Below are positions 9,001 through 16,732 of a DNA stretch of 16,818 nt, piece after piece (position 1 is the stretch's first letter; each line of letters starts with the position of its first letter). Made by a program: the position numbers and the translations under genes. Below the pieces are notes generated by a model, which saw only the letters and a program-made list of their open reading frames with translations, did not search any database and had not been told where the DNA came from. Source of the DNA: Acanthaster planci (taxonomy: Eukaryota; Echinodermata; Asteroidea; Valvatida; Acanthasteridae); NCBI RefSeq assembly GCF_001949145.1, contig NW_019091383.1, positions 408,311 through 425,128 on the forward strand, in the 5' to 3' direction.

Positions 9001-12000
9001 AACGTCAGCTTCTGATACCGGTATTTTCTCCTTTCTTTCCAGTGTGCTTTGTACTCAACTCTCTCCTGAGCTAACCTCTCACTTACTGCTGATTAAACCA
9101 AATCAACTTCATGTAAGTCTCTAAAAGATTTAGTCTTAGCTATTAGAAAAAGCTACGATCAATGTTTGAAGTAAGTTTAGTTTTTTAAGGGTTTATATTC
9201 AGTAAAATGGTATTCAAATAATGTCCGGTAAATTAATTTTAGTATGGCCTGGTTCCTTTGATTGATTAAAAGAAATGACCATTATCAGCTCGGTTGGTGG
9301 TAATTTGTACCTTTTCTAAATATGGATAAAAACTTTGTTCATTGTTAGTGATTCAATATTTCTCTGGCAGCATCCTTCCAAGTCTGTGACAGACACAGTT
9401 CTGCCATTTGGTGTCCGTATCCTGTCTGTGTACATTACTGAGCAACAGTACAGGCATTTGTCAACACCGCTGGAGCCCCTACCCAAGCCCCGCCCCTCAG
9501 TCCAAGCCAAACAACTTGAAGGCATCTTCTGTACGCCTCCTGCCTCCCCAACAGAGGTGCCAGGCAGTGAGGACCAGTCCTCAAGCAGCCAGCCCACACT
9601 GAAGAGAACAAGGAGACTGTTCTCAAATTTCACAGGGATGCTAGAAGGGCCTGTCGTGGAGTCGCTCTGGCCCTCCTCGTCCAAATTGGACAGTGTTGGC
9701 CAGAGGTCAGGGTCTTCCTTGGGAGACGCTGAGAGGGACAGAGGGAAGGTTGGATCTCCCAGTTTAATTCAAGATGGTAAGGATGATGTAGTAGTGGAGT
9801 TGGGGAGCAGTGACGATGTGGTGAGAATGCTACAGGGTGATCGAGATTCTCCAGACAAAGATTTGATGAGAATTGTTCCTCCTGGTGGCCTGATGGATTC
9901 AGATGCTCAAGAAACTAAAGATGTGCCAGCTAGTCAGCACAAGCACTCGGGCTTCCCTGATTCGTCAACTGAATCGCAGAAGTCACAAACTAGAACTCTG
10001 ATGCTTGGAGAACCACCTGCCAACAATTACCTAGCTTCCGCGGAGGTACAAGCAAAAACGGATGTGGGACATGAAGAGATGGCCCTTTCCAATGGGACTG
10101 TTTGTACAGACGACGGAAAGCAAAGTTTAACCGAGAAAAGCAGATTGATAGAGAGGGTCTCGGAAACAGAGAAGCAGAAAGGCGTGTCATTAGAAAGAAA
10201 AGCAGACTCTGACAGTGCTCAAGATGTTCGAGCACAACCTACTGTCGATGCTAGAGATACATCAGTGGAGAGTTCGTGGGGAAGGGATCTCACAGAACAA
10301 ATCTTGTCCAAGGGTCACGATCCACTTGGGCAGCCAAGCAAAGATCTGAAATCAACCTCAAATGCCTCCGAGCAGAAGAGTGAATCCCCGGAGTCCGGGA
10401 TAGAAGACTGTCTCGCTCCGAGGAGCCATGACGACTTCAGTGGCTTGGGCAACATTAACGGTGAGAAAGATCAGGGGTTTGAAGAAGCAGTAGATGATGG
10501 ACGTAGCAGGCATAACGAAACCGTGGATGTAATATCTGCCGGGGAAGCACCTCTTAGAGATGGAGAATGCCAAGAGAGTGCTCTGTGCAAAGAGGAAAAA
10601 CCAGCAGGTAATACAGCACCGCATGTCGTAGAGAAAGCTAAAAACACAATTAATGCAACGCGTGACCAACACTTGAATGACTACCACTTAGATGGATTGG
10701 AAACTTGTTCGGGTACTTACTGTGGCAGTGGAAATTTATCGTTGGTACTTTCTAGGCACGATACTGCTGCAATGCAGTCAAACACAAGACAAAGTGTCGC
10801 TAGACTAAACAATGAATTTGATACCGGTGGAGAGAAAATTCTGGCCAGTATTGCTGAAAAATCCATAAGTAGCACAGAGCATGAACGGACCTCAGGTGCA
10901 TCCCACAGAGACCAGAGCTTGCTCCTTGAAGTACCAGAGCCCGAAGGCGATATTCTTGAAAGTTCCAAACACGAGCAGGAAGAATATACTGCGGAAGACT
11001 TGGGGATGGGTGACTTGGAAGACATCAACTCCAATGTGAAACTCGAAGGGACAGAGTGTCTCATGACAGAGTCATCCTCAGGCACTGTAGATAATGGTGC
11101 CATCGGTGATGTGGAAGTGGAAGGCAAAGTGGAAGAGGTGGGGTTGTTGACATCACAGCAGAAAGCGGAAATAAGTTCAGATGAAGATGATAGAACTCTT
11201 CTGGCGTCAGATGAAGAGATTGAAGCCGTCAGTCTTAAAGGACAGCTATCCCTCAATACGGACAACAAATCTAACAGTGAAGGATCTCCGTACACAGCTG
11301 CCGCAGAAACAGTGAACAGTTTTCCCTGTACAGATGTAGATTCACCAAAAGAAAGTGAGAAGGAGACTTTGCAAGACCCTCCGACATCAGTAGAGGAATC
11401 AGAAAGTTTCACTGATGTACAGACATTTAAAGAAAAGCCTGCCGGTGAGACAGAATACAAAGGGACTGGTGTTGAAGAGCCAAGATGGGATAAGGAGTCT
11501 CTCACAATGTCTGAAGTCAGTGACCACAAGAAGATGGAATCAGAGAGGCAATTAAATGCTTCATCATCCCCAACCTGCCTCGGGATCAGGAATAAGGATG
11601 ATAGTCCAAAGGAGGGTAATGAAAGGAGAGGAGATGCCGATGAGGAAATCAGAGATGCTAGACAGGTAGACATGGACAAGCCATCACAAGACCAAACCGC
11701 AGGCAAGGAACGTGAGATGCTCCTGAATATTTCATCATCTTCACCTGTGATTGGGACCGTGGGTGATGTTAGTCTGAAGGAGCATGGTGATGAAATGAGA
11801 GGATGTGCACCTGACCAACCTGACGGTGGCGGACAGGAAGCAGTAGGGGAACGATTAGAAGGAGATGCAGCAGAAAGACGGTCATCAATAGATGCAGATT
11901 TCTCTGCTATGGAGCGTGATACTGAGGTAATTATGGCCCTTCTAGTATGACCTAGGCACATATCATATTCAGGAAAATTAAAATTGAAGTCTACTTACAG

Positions 12001-15000
12001 AATTATAGTTTGGGTGTTGCTTTTAATAATTGAATTTCTGTCGTTCTTTGCCAGGCAATGCATGGCTTAGTCAATGTCAGCTTGTATGTCCAGGCTCACT
12101 CGGACACAACGTTGCTTTTCCTCGCTGAAAAGTCCATCACCAAGGAGAAAGAAACCTTGTTCCAGTTGGTAAGGAAAACAATTTCAAGTGTACTTATGTA
12201 TTCAATTTTTGATAAATGAATTTTAGAGTTATTCTAGAAAAATAAAGAAGGTGGAACACCAAAATGACCATATATACCGTGTTATTTATTGAACTTTTTG
12301 GCTCCATGCCGTAAGTTGATGATTTCTTACTGTCTTGTCTTCAGGTGCTATAGTTTTGTTGCACCAGATGAACAGTGTATTTGAAGTGGTATTAAAAGAC
12401 TTCAAATGTTTCAACATCTAGGGTTTTGGAGGTAGATTGGCCATCCAAAAACCATTATACAATGGATTTATCTCCTGAAAATCAACACGAGAGAAATAAG
12501 AGGCGATTTTTTCCTCAACCAACTGGGCCGATTTTGGAAACACACGAGGTCAAATTTTGTGTTTTTTATGTTGGGTTGATGACGTCATGGGGGAGAAAGG
12601 CACGGCAGACGTGCATGAAGCATGCATGAAGATTCTTGTAATCTGGCATCAATGCGGCACCAGAATGTATTAAAATGAGTCTTGGAGATGTGTAGAAAAT
12701 GCAAAATACTATACGTTAATGTCTAACATGTATAAATTTTAAATCTTACTTTTAGCTGGTCAAAATAACTGTGAGATTTGTTCCGAAATGATGGAGTACG
12801 CGACATTAAAGGTGGAGAGTGCACCTGTGTTCACGTGCAGTGTGGCAACAGACTATTTATATAATAAGGCGGTCAGTGTAGGAGTCAGTACCCAGACCAG
12901 AATCTGGGGCTGAATCGCAGGCTACATGTACCTGTAATGTGCGCAAACATGCAGCGTTAGTCTAAGAAGACTAGCGTGCAGGCTTGTTTATTGCCAAGCC
13001 TACAATGTTCAATGTGTCAGTGGAAAAGAGATAAACACATATAGGTTTCTTCTCGTGAAAGTGAGTAGATTAAGTTCCTATGAAAGTAACCATTTACTTG
13101 TCGATGAATGAGGACGCCGGCAAGCAACCTGGCAGTGTTGCGAGGCTCAGTGCTGTGGCGGTGCCGAACACAAAACTGGCGATGGTCCAGCAGTGCAGCA
13201 CTGTACATGTACGTACATGTACACCATACTGGCAGATACAATACAACACACATCGTCGGTGAGGCTTTTGCGTTGCTTTTCTCAGTTCGGAGTGCTTTTG
13301 CAGACGCTAGATATTTGTCGAGGCAAAAGATGGTCTTGTCACCTTTTGCTTGAAGGTTATAATTGGGGAAAGAAGGTTTTCTCTTTCCTACTTCTTTGAT
13401 GTTATTACCTTTCAAGTCAGTGCAGATATTTCATTTGACCCTAGTCTTGTTTTTCTTTCCTCTTTGATAGTGGCAGTCTGTCCTCAGAGAACTCGGGGAG
13501 CTGGAACTTCAGCTGAAAAATGTGGTGAGACCTGAGCAAGAGTTGGTGAGTACTAAACTGAGTAACTTATGTTGAGTGGAGTGGATTATGGTGAGGGTTA
13601 GTGAATGCCACATGGCGAGTACCAGGGCTACACTAATGAGATGTATATGGTGAGTAGTGATGACATAGTGAGTACTTCTGAGTGGGTCATTGTGAATACT
13701 AGCGAATGACTCATGGTGAGTACATGTACTGAGTTAGGCAGCTACTATTGATTGACTCACGGTGAGTGATAGTAAACTGTGTGGTTAAACAGGCTGAGTT
13801 TGAGAAAAATGATAATGCAATCAGTGATTGGGTATCATGGTTGAGAGATGAGTAAAGATGAAATTCTCCTTAAACAGAGAGATAAAGAATGAGCTGAAAT
13901 GTGAGCTTTTATAGGTCATAATTTGGATTGTAGGGAACAGTCTTTAAGAAAAATCTTAAGACCTTCCTTTTCAGTCAGCCTTTTTATTAATCCTTTGCCT
14001 TTCTGTTGGTTTATGGTCTTTTTTTCCTTTGATGTACAGATCTTTAATCCATATTAAAGAAGCTCTATAAATACCCCCATTATTATTATAATTATAAATA
14101 TCAAAGCCGGCCATTGAGTATTGATGGGAGACGAGGGACAGGTGTAATGATGTTAATATATTCACCTGGTTTTTTTTTTCAGGATTGCAAAGGGGCGTAC
14201 AACTTCATTCACTATGACAGTCACCAACAGTCTTTAGAAGGTGAGAGGTAAATTTGTTGAAAGAAAAATGCCCCCCAAAATAGAAACATTGCGAACCGAG
14301 TCTGTAATTGGAATGTTGAAGGACATTGCCCACCATTACAGAATTTCAAAGGATCCGAGAAATTAATTTTTCTTAGAATCACTTTTTGTGTATCTCTGTA
14401 TTCTTTGTCCACATTTGAAGACTGTTAGACATCTTTTTTGAGTTATGTGAACTGAATGGTGCACTTTTTGAAAAATTAAAAATTGACCAAGCATTTCTGG
14501 AGAAGTGGGGGCGCTTTTGCTTCGATGTAAATCCAGGAAGACATGGTTCAGGTTGCATGTTTTCATGTTCAAATTGTGAACCCCAAATTTGCTATCTGGG
14601 AACACTTCTGTTAAAGGGATTTTTGCCAGATGATTGCCATATACTTACACAGCAATAAATTGCCAAAGAAAGTAAAATCTGCCATAGCAGTGGTTGAAAA
14701 AATCTAGAAATTTTCTTTGCACAAATCAGTGCAACATTGAGATTCAGTGCATTGGATGACATCATAGTTCTGCTCATCAATATGCAAATAGCATTAGCAT
14801 AAAACTAGAAAAGCATCAAATTATGGGTTAAAATTGCAAAACAAAAATTTAAAATCAGGTTAATTGAAACCCAAAGATGCAATCTCAAGGGTTTTTAGTA
14901 AAAGTTATAAAAATATTCCTACTTCCTGGTTCCTTTAAATTTAAATGAATATTTTTCTCCTCCAAATAATTTTTTATGCAGAAGACAGATCTTCAGAGTT

Positions 15001-15793
15001 GCCAACCAAATGAATTCATTCCATGAATAATTCTGTTAAACTTGAAGTTTACCTGTTCCATCAATTGTTCCTTTCGCCGCCTTCCTCAGGAAGTATCACC
15101 AACCCTGTCAACCAGGCTGAGTCCGTCTTTTGTCGAGGCACCGAGCAGATTCACGAGCAATTCCTGAGTGATGAAACACTGACGGATGTCACACTGCGGT
15201 AAGAGCACTCCCAACCTACCCCGTCCCATCGACATTCAGAGCAAACGTAACTTCATTTTTTTTTAAAGTCCTGTAAACAGGTTTTAAAGGAATCCTTTGA
15301 TGTCAGACCCTACACAGCTCGGAAAGTACAAAGTGTTCAAGGGGATGTTATGGTGAACTCTCTTGCCATGGTAACTCAAACCCTCCCAAACCCTTCAAAA
15401 TCTTCTGGAATTTATTTCAGGATTGAAATGATTGAGCCCATTTTGTGTTACAGTTCACAGCGTTTGATGACCATTTGAAGTTTTATAGTGCAAAGGCTCC
15501 TGTTTATATCTTGCAAAGTGAAGGGTTTGCAGGATTTAGGAAGTTCTTTGGCAAGAAATGGCCAGAGGATTATGTCTTCTAGCTTTAAAAGATTTCACTT
15601 TGGAATTGTTTGGGTTTTCAGCAATCACCAGACAGTTATACACGGCCACCAGAACGGTTGCCACCAGACTTTCTACCACAAGAACTGCAAGCCCATCCCG
15701 AGCCCGGGCATCCCCTCCAGAGATGACGCCGGATTCTACATCCAGCACAGTAGCAAGGAAGCAATCAAAGAACACAGCATCAACCTGCTGTAA
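3056..15793 (+). CDS. HPS4: HPS4 orthologue, BLOC-3 subunit with longin domains (whole spliced gene model)
   Basis: Spliced model: join(3056..3072, 5525..5621, 6201..6344, 7075..7182, 7766..7897, 8160..8254, 9043..9112, 9371..11926, 12055..12168, 13471..13545, 14183..14240, 15090..15198, 15622..15793), about 1248 residues. All introns are GT-AG and every junction keeps frame. Recognition rests on family signatures: FFIHDHS...YYYPQH near the N terminus, LLAGCILYRRSVLCTQLSPELTSHLLL before the linker (split across exons 6 and 7), YNFIHYD in exon 11, and the C-terminal end HSINLL, which resembles the HGVNLL end of human HPS4. In vertebrates HPS4 binds HPS1 to form BLOC-3, a cytosolic exchange factor recruiting Rab32/Rab38 to maturing lysosome-related organelles; function here is inferred by homology. 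The family (HPS4, CCZ1, INTU) has three longin domains. The odd point is length: human HPS4 is about 700 residues, and the excess is in exon 8. Only exon 1 is uncertain. Confidence 0.9.
3131..3138. promoter_or_regulatory. CRE/ATF-like TTACGTCA
   Basis: TTACGTCA matches the CRE consensus TKACGTCA closely and lies about 60 bases inside intron 1, near the presumed transcription start. Single short motif, so low certainty. Confidence 0.25.
3281..3355. repeat. GC-rich inverted repeat in intron 1
   Basis: A 16-base perfect inverted repeat, GGGTCCGACGTCCGCC at 3281-3296 and its complement at 3340-3355, with a 43-base spacer. The spacer has a further CCTCG/CGAGG pairing and a TAGGC/GCCTA pair, so the whole could fold as one long hairpin. 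Each arm carries the palindrome GACGTC. It could be the ends of a tiny MITE. Confidence 0.65.
3526..3563. repeat. Two adjacent palindromes
   Basis: ACTAGGCCTAGT is a perfect 12-base palindrome (3526-3537). TACAACTA and TAGTTGTA (3544-3551 and 3556-3563) form an 8-bp stem with a 4-base loop. Both sit in a CTAG-rich segment just before the MITE-like element. Confidence 0.5.
3618..4263. mobile_element. MITE-like element with about 36-base terminal inverted repeats
   Basis: The left end reads TAACCAGGTCGGGGACCAAA and on to CTAGCAAC (3618-3652). The right end (4224-4263) is its reverse complement with three single-base differences and a 4-base CA-rich indel. The 646-base span has no transposase; its longest reading frames are not recognisable. 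It lies wholly inside intron 1. No clear target-site duplication could be fixed by eye, so class is unassigned. Confidence 0.65.
4286..4497. mobile_element. Palindromic nested-hairpin element, possibly a foldback MITE
   Basis: The ends ATAGTCACCAGGTC (4287-4300) and GACCTGGCGACTAT (4484-4497) are inverted copies with one mismatch. Internally, 4326-4361 and 4419-4455 are inverted copies with two mismatches over 36 aligned bases. Each half also folds on itself: GGTCCCTAATTTCGCCACCT pairs imperfectly with AAGTGGCCAAATAAGGGACC. The CCAGGTC end word is shared with the element at 3618-4263, suggesting a related family. Confidence 0.65.
4498..5524. other. Rest of HPS4 intron 1, no gene seen
   Basis: No exon or RNA gene supported. 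Contains a short run of repeated CAGGTT / GGTCAGG words near 5350-5425 and the branch and pyrimidine tract of the exon 2 acceptor. Confidence 0.5.
5525..5621 (+). CDS. HPS4: HPS4 exon 2, start of first longin domain
   Basis: Codes PGDRTFFIHDHSVTKKEYDD and then PKNAIIYYYPQH, model residues 7-38. This aligns with the human HPS4 opening (YFFLYDGSKVKEEGD, then a YFYPSQ strand), the first beta strands of longin domain 1. The donor is CAT|GTAAGT at 5622. The acceptor is a pyrimidine-rich TTTCCGTCTCCAG ending at 5524. A second AG ends at 5529 and could act as an alternative acceptor shifted by five bases. Confidence 0.9.
5622..6200. other. HPS4 intron 2
   Basis: 579 bases, GTAAGT to CAACAG. Open frames here have no recognisable product and no splice support. 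Confidence 0.8.
6201..6344 (+). CDS. HPS4: HPS4 exon 3, longin domain 1 core
   Basis: Model residues 39-86, opening TPIDIQCIFCSQLMGMVNCM and closing IHEGNFTM, phase 0 at both ends. It matches the human stretch LLCGQIAGVVRC, then SDSPPTLVRLRKLKFAI and a hydrophobic strand: helix 1 and the following strands of the longin fold. The acceptor is TTTTTCCAACAG and the donor ATG|GTAACT. Confidence 0.93.
6345..7074. other. HPS4 intron 3
   Basis: 730 bases, A-rich with several A runs at 6470-6720. No coding or RNA gene seen. Confidence 0.8.
7075..7182 (+). CDS. HPS4: HPS4 exon 4, longin domain 1
   Basis: Model residues 87-122, beginning ALACKLRTPDSAIIRKLENL and then YKVFTFYHCSITRVQQ, phase 0 at both ends. 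It corresponds to human [20 protein letters not shown] followed by FFNFYNG. The acceptor TTTTCTTCTCTAG is strong; the donor CAG|GTGCAT is weaker than the others in this gene. Confidence 0.92.
7183..7765. other. HPS4 intron 4
   Basis: 583 bases, GTGCAT to CCTCAG, T-rich towards its 3' end. Nothing else recognised. Confidence 0.8.
7766..7897 (+). CDS. HPS4: HPS4 exon 5, end of longin domain 1
   Basis: Model residues 123-166, 44 codons in phase 0. It includes the helical stretch FLSNMAAIWDFYVPYVRRYG and ends EPIQQVKLLK, matching the human region from the WDTFIEQILK helix to EPLLLLK. The acceptor is TTTTTTCCTCAG and the donor AAG|GTAAAT. Confidence 0.92.
8160..8254 (+). CDS. HPS4: HPS4 exon 6, start of second longin region
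   Basis: Model residues 167-197 plus two bases of a split Ser codon. It holds the most recognisable HPS4 signature, LLAGCILYRR, against human HILAGCILYKG. The acceptor is CATTTTGTCCAG and the donor AAG|GTATGA. Confidence 0.94.
8255..9042. other. HPS4 intron 6
   Basis: 788 bases, GTATGA to TTCCAG. Holds the telomere-word inverted repeat at 8741-8799; nothing else recognised. Confidence 0.8.
8741..8799. repeat. Inverted repeat with telomere-like AACCCTAAC / GTTAGGGTT arms
   Basis: TTAACCCTAACAGTCCTCA (8741-8759) and TGAGGAGTGTTAGGGTTAA (8781-8799) pair at 18 of 19 positions around a 21-base loop. An alternative inner stem pairs CAGTCCTC (8751-8758) with GAGGACTG (8775-8782) perfectly. The two folds are mutually exclusive over part of the arms. 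Confidence 0.65.
9043..9112 (+). CDS. HPS4: HPS4 exon 7
   Basis: One base completes the Ser codon split with exon 6, then 23 codons (residues 199-221), VLCTQLSPELTSHLLLIKPN and QLH. Human HPS4 has LIVSTQLPPSLTAKVLLHR at the same place. The acceptor is TTTCTTTCCAG and the donor CAT|GTAAGT, an ideal match to U1. Confidence 0.93.
9371..11926 (+). CDS. HPS4: HPS4 exon 8, giant exon coding the acidic disordered linker
   Basis: 852 codons (residues 222-1073), phase 0 at both ends. The first 30 or so residues (LPFGVRILSVYITEQQYRHL) continue the longin fold and match human NVQIIPVFVTKEE. Next come a Pro-rich stretch (LEPLPKPRPS) and roughly 800 residues rich in Glu, Asp, Ser, Lys and Gly with few hydrophobics: a disordered linker. 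Acidic Ser clusters near residue 823 (ISSDEDD) and shortly after (ASDEEIEA) look like CK2-type sites. A FSGL motif after two Asp (Phe near 577) resembles an Atg8-binding LIR. A degenerate 57-residue tandem duplication starts near 949 and 1006. The acceptor is TTTCTCTGGCAG; the donor is GAG|GTAATT at 11927, and reading past it stops after five codons. Confidence 0.93.
11301..11893 (+). repeat. Degenerate 57-codon tandem duplication inside exon 8 (units at 11552-11722 and 11723-11893)
   Basis: The protein units starting at 11552 (LNASSSP...DDSPKEGNERRGDA) and 11723 (LNISSSSP...DVSLKEHGDEMRGCA) align in order with small gaps, and lie exactly 57 codons apart. The similarity is clear in the first 30 or so residues of each unit and fades after that. 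The segment from 11301 to 11551 shows no clear third copy. Confidence 0.45.
12055..12168 (+). CDS. HPS4: HPS4 exon 9, start of third longin region
   Basis: Model residues 1074-1111: AMHGLVNVSLYVQAHSDTTL, then LFLAEKSITKEKETLFQL, phase 0 at both ends. It matches human CGLVPLNLYTHCVKGLVLSL and then LAEE. The alternating hydrophobic pattern suits the opening beta hairpin of a longin domain. The acceptor is GTTCTTTGCCAG and the donor TTG|GTAAGG. Confidence 0.93.
12169..13470. other. HPS4 intron 9
   Basis: 1302 bases, GTAAGG to TTGATAG. An AATAAA word lies near 12239 and a TATATAATAA word near 12857. The stretch 12780-13240 is rich in hairpins and palindromes. The open frames on both strands at 13017-13415 have no recognisable product. 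Confidence 0.75.
13191..13223. repeat. 22-base perfect palindrome beside a 13-base palindrome
   Basis: TGTACATGTAC (13202-13212) is followed directly by its complement GTACATGTACA (13213-13223), with no loop. The overlapping CAGTGCAGCACTG (13191-13203) is a second, odd-length palindrome. Confidence 0.7.
13471..13545 (+). CDS. HPS4: HPS4 exon 10, amphipathic helix
   Basis: 25 codons (residues 1112-1136), WQSVLRELGELELQLKNVVR and then PEQEL, phase 0 at both ends. It corresponds to the helix of human HPS4 containing SLASLNGLEVHLKETLP. The acceptor is CTCTTTGATAG and the donor TTG|GTGAGT. The donor is followed at once by a minisatellite of donor-like units, described separately. Confidence 0.88.
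13544..13771 (+). repeat. Degenerate minisatellite of 5' splice-site-like units after exon 10
   Basis: GGTGAGTA-type words recur with GT (or GC) at 13546, 13591, 13615, 13650, 13669, 13692, 13716 and 13762. Spacings are 45, 24, 35, 19, 23, 24 and 46 bases, fitting a unit of about 23 with some doubled. The consensus is near ATGGTGAGTACTAGTGAATGACTC. The first copy is the true exon 10 donor itself, so the array begins at the splice junction and runs into intron 10. Confidence 0.6.
13546..14182. other. HPS4 intron 10
   Basis: 637 bases. The first 220 are the minisatellite described separately; the rest is T-rich and ends in a T-tract acceptor. No gene seen. Confidence 0.8.
14183..14240 (+). CDS. 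HPS4: HPS4 exon 11
   Basis: 19 codons plus one base (residues 1137-1155): DCKGAYNFIHYDSHQQSLE. The motif YNFIHYD aligns with human TYNFTHYD. The last G joins GA of exon 12 to code Gly. The acceptor has an uninterrupted T tract (13 bases ending in CAG) and the donor is AAG|GTGAGA. Confidence 0.93.
14241..15089. other. HPS4 intron 11
   Basis: 849 bases, GTGAGA to CCTCAG, AT-rich. Nothing recognised. Confidence 0.8.
15090..15198 (+). CDS. HPS4: HPS4 exon 12
   Basis: Two bases complete a split Gly, then 35 codons and two bases (residues 1157-1191). The helical stretch ESVFCRGTEQIHEQFLSDET and the strand LTDVTL match human [20 protein letters not shown] followed by MTVRNA. The acceptor is CGCCTTCCTCAG and the donor GCG|GTAAGA. 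Confidence 0.9.
15199..15621. other. HPS4 intron 12
   Basis: 423 bases, GTAAGA to TTTCAG. Nothing recognised. Confidence 0.8.
15622..15793 (+). CDS. HPS4: HPS4 exon 13, C terminus and stop
   Basis: The first base completes an Arg codon, then 56 codons and TAA at 15791-15793. It codes the last strands and helix of longin domain 3, including the sequence TFYHKNCKPIPSPGIPSRDD and GFYIQHSSKEAIKEHSINLL. The end matches human FSLSGKAKQKLLKHGVNLL closely, which fixes the gene identity and the stop. The acceptor is TGGGTTTTCAG. Confidence 0.95.
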
Positions 15794-16732
15794 GTTGTTG
15801 GTTGAACATTCTGTGATAATTGATTGAATACACCTATTGTAAGGCTGCTAACAGCGAGCAAGAATTGTGCATGAAACCTACCTGCCGACCATTCCAATTT
15901 GACTAGAATTATCCCGATTTTTAAGTTTACAGCCCACAAAAAAATATCAGATTAGTCCAGTTTCCATGAAAGGGCAAAAAATAAGTAAATAAGTCTTGGC
16001 AAAGGAGGTGCTATTTTGAGAAAAATGAGTGCTGTTTGCTATGTTTTCTACTGAAATAGTTTTTTTTCCCTTGGAAACTAGTTTTAGACATGGGCTTACT
16101 CCCAAAGGCACGTAACCTACATGACATCAATGTTGCTTTGATAAAAACCAACCAAATTGTTCTTTCATTACCAGAACCTAGTTACAGACAAAATGTTTTC
16201 GGCACTCTCTAAGGACTGAACTTAAAAATGTTGAGCGAATTAATTGTGGATCGACAGCATGATATAACCTGAAATAGTGGAGTCTCACACCTAATGAAAG
16301 TTGGTGGCCCTGCTGTCAACTTAAGATCTGCAAGGATACAGATGGAAGTGGTATACCTTCCCGCTCCAAGGCTATTCAACTCCGACTTACCTGGAAATCT
16401 GTGGAAATTTTCAAAACTTGAAGTATTTCTGATGGATGTCGGACTCCACAGGTTAGCCACTCTTGCTTTATGTTTTGGTTGATGTTCCACTTCTGTTCGA
16501 GTATGGGGAAAATGCTGTCTTATTTCTGAAGTGTAAGATTATACAGGATTCAGGAACATTCCAAGCAAATGTTCCAGAGTGTCTTGGACCATATGACCAG
16601 AAAGGATGACCAACATCCAAATATTTCTTGTCCATATTCCATGTAGCTCTCACTTTTCCACCGTTAGTTAAAGTCAGCAACGGTGAGAATTTAAAAAAAA
16701 CCTTACCTTGCATCAAAAAGGACAATTTTTTT
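15794..16732 (+). other. HPS4 3' UTR and downstream intergenic sequence
   Basis: No canonical AATAAA is seen after the stop. AATAAG variants at 15980-15985 and 15988-15993 are the nearest candidates for a poly(A) signal, about 190 bases downstream. Open frames at 16209-16725 on either strand have no recognisable product. Confidence 0.5.

Noticed and set aside
10717-11961. 414-codon open frame on the minus strand
   Set aside because: It is antisense to HPS4 exon 8. Ser- and Leu-rich composition is what an antisense of purine-rich acidic codons gives, and it has no recognisable domain.
12236-12245. AATAAA word in intron 9 as an internal poly(A) site
   Set aside because: A single hexamer in AT-rich intron with no GT-rich element that I can place after it. 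It is expected by chance.
13017-13415. 132-codon minus-strand frame and several overlapping plus frames in intron 9
   Set aside because: No family resemblance, overlapping on both strands, and lying between two good splice sites of HPS4.
16209-16725. Overlapping open frames on both strands downstream of HPS4
   Set aside because: No similarity to known proteins, no splice context, and both strands open to a similar extent.
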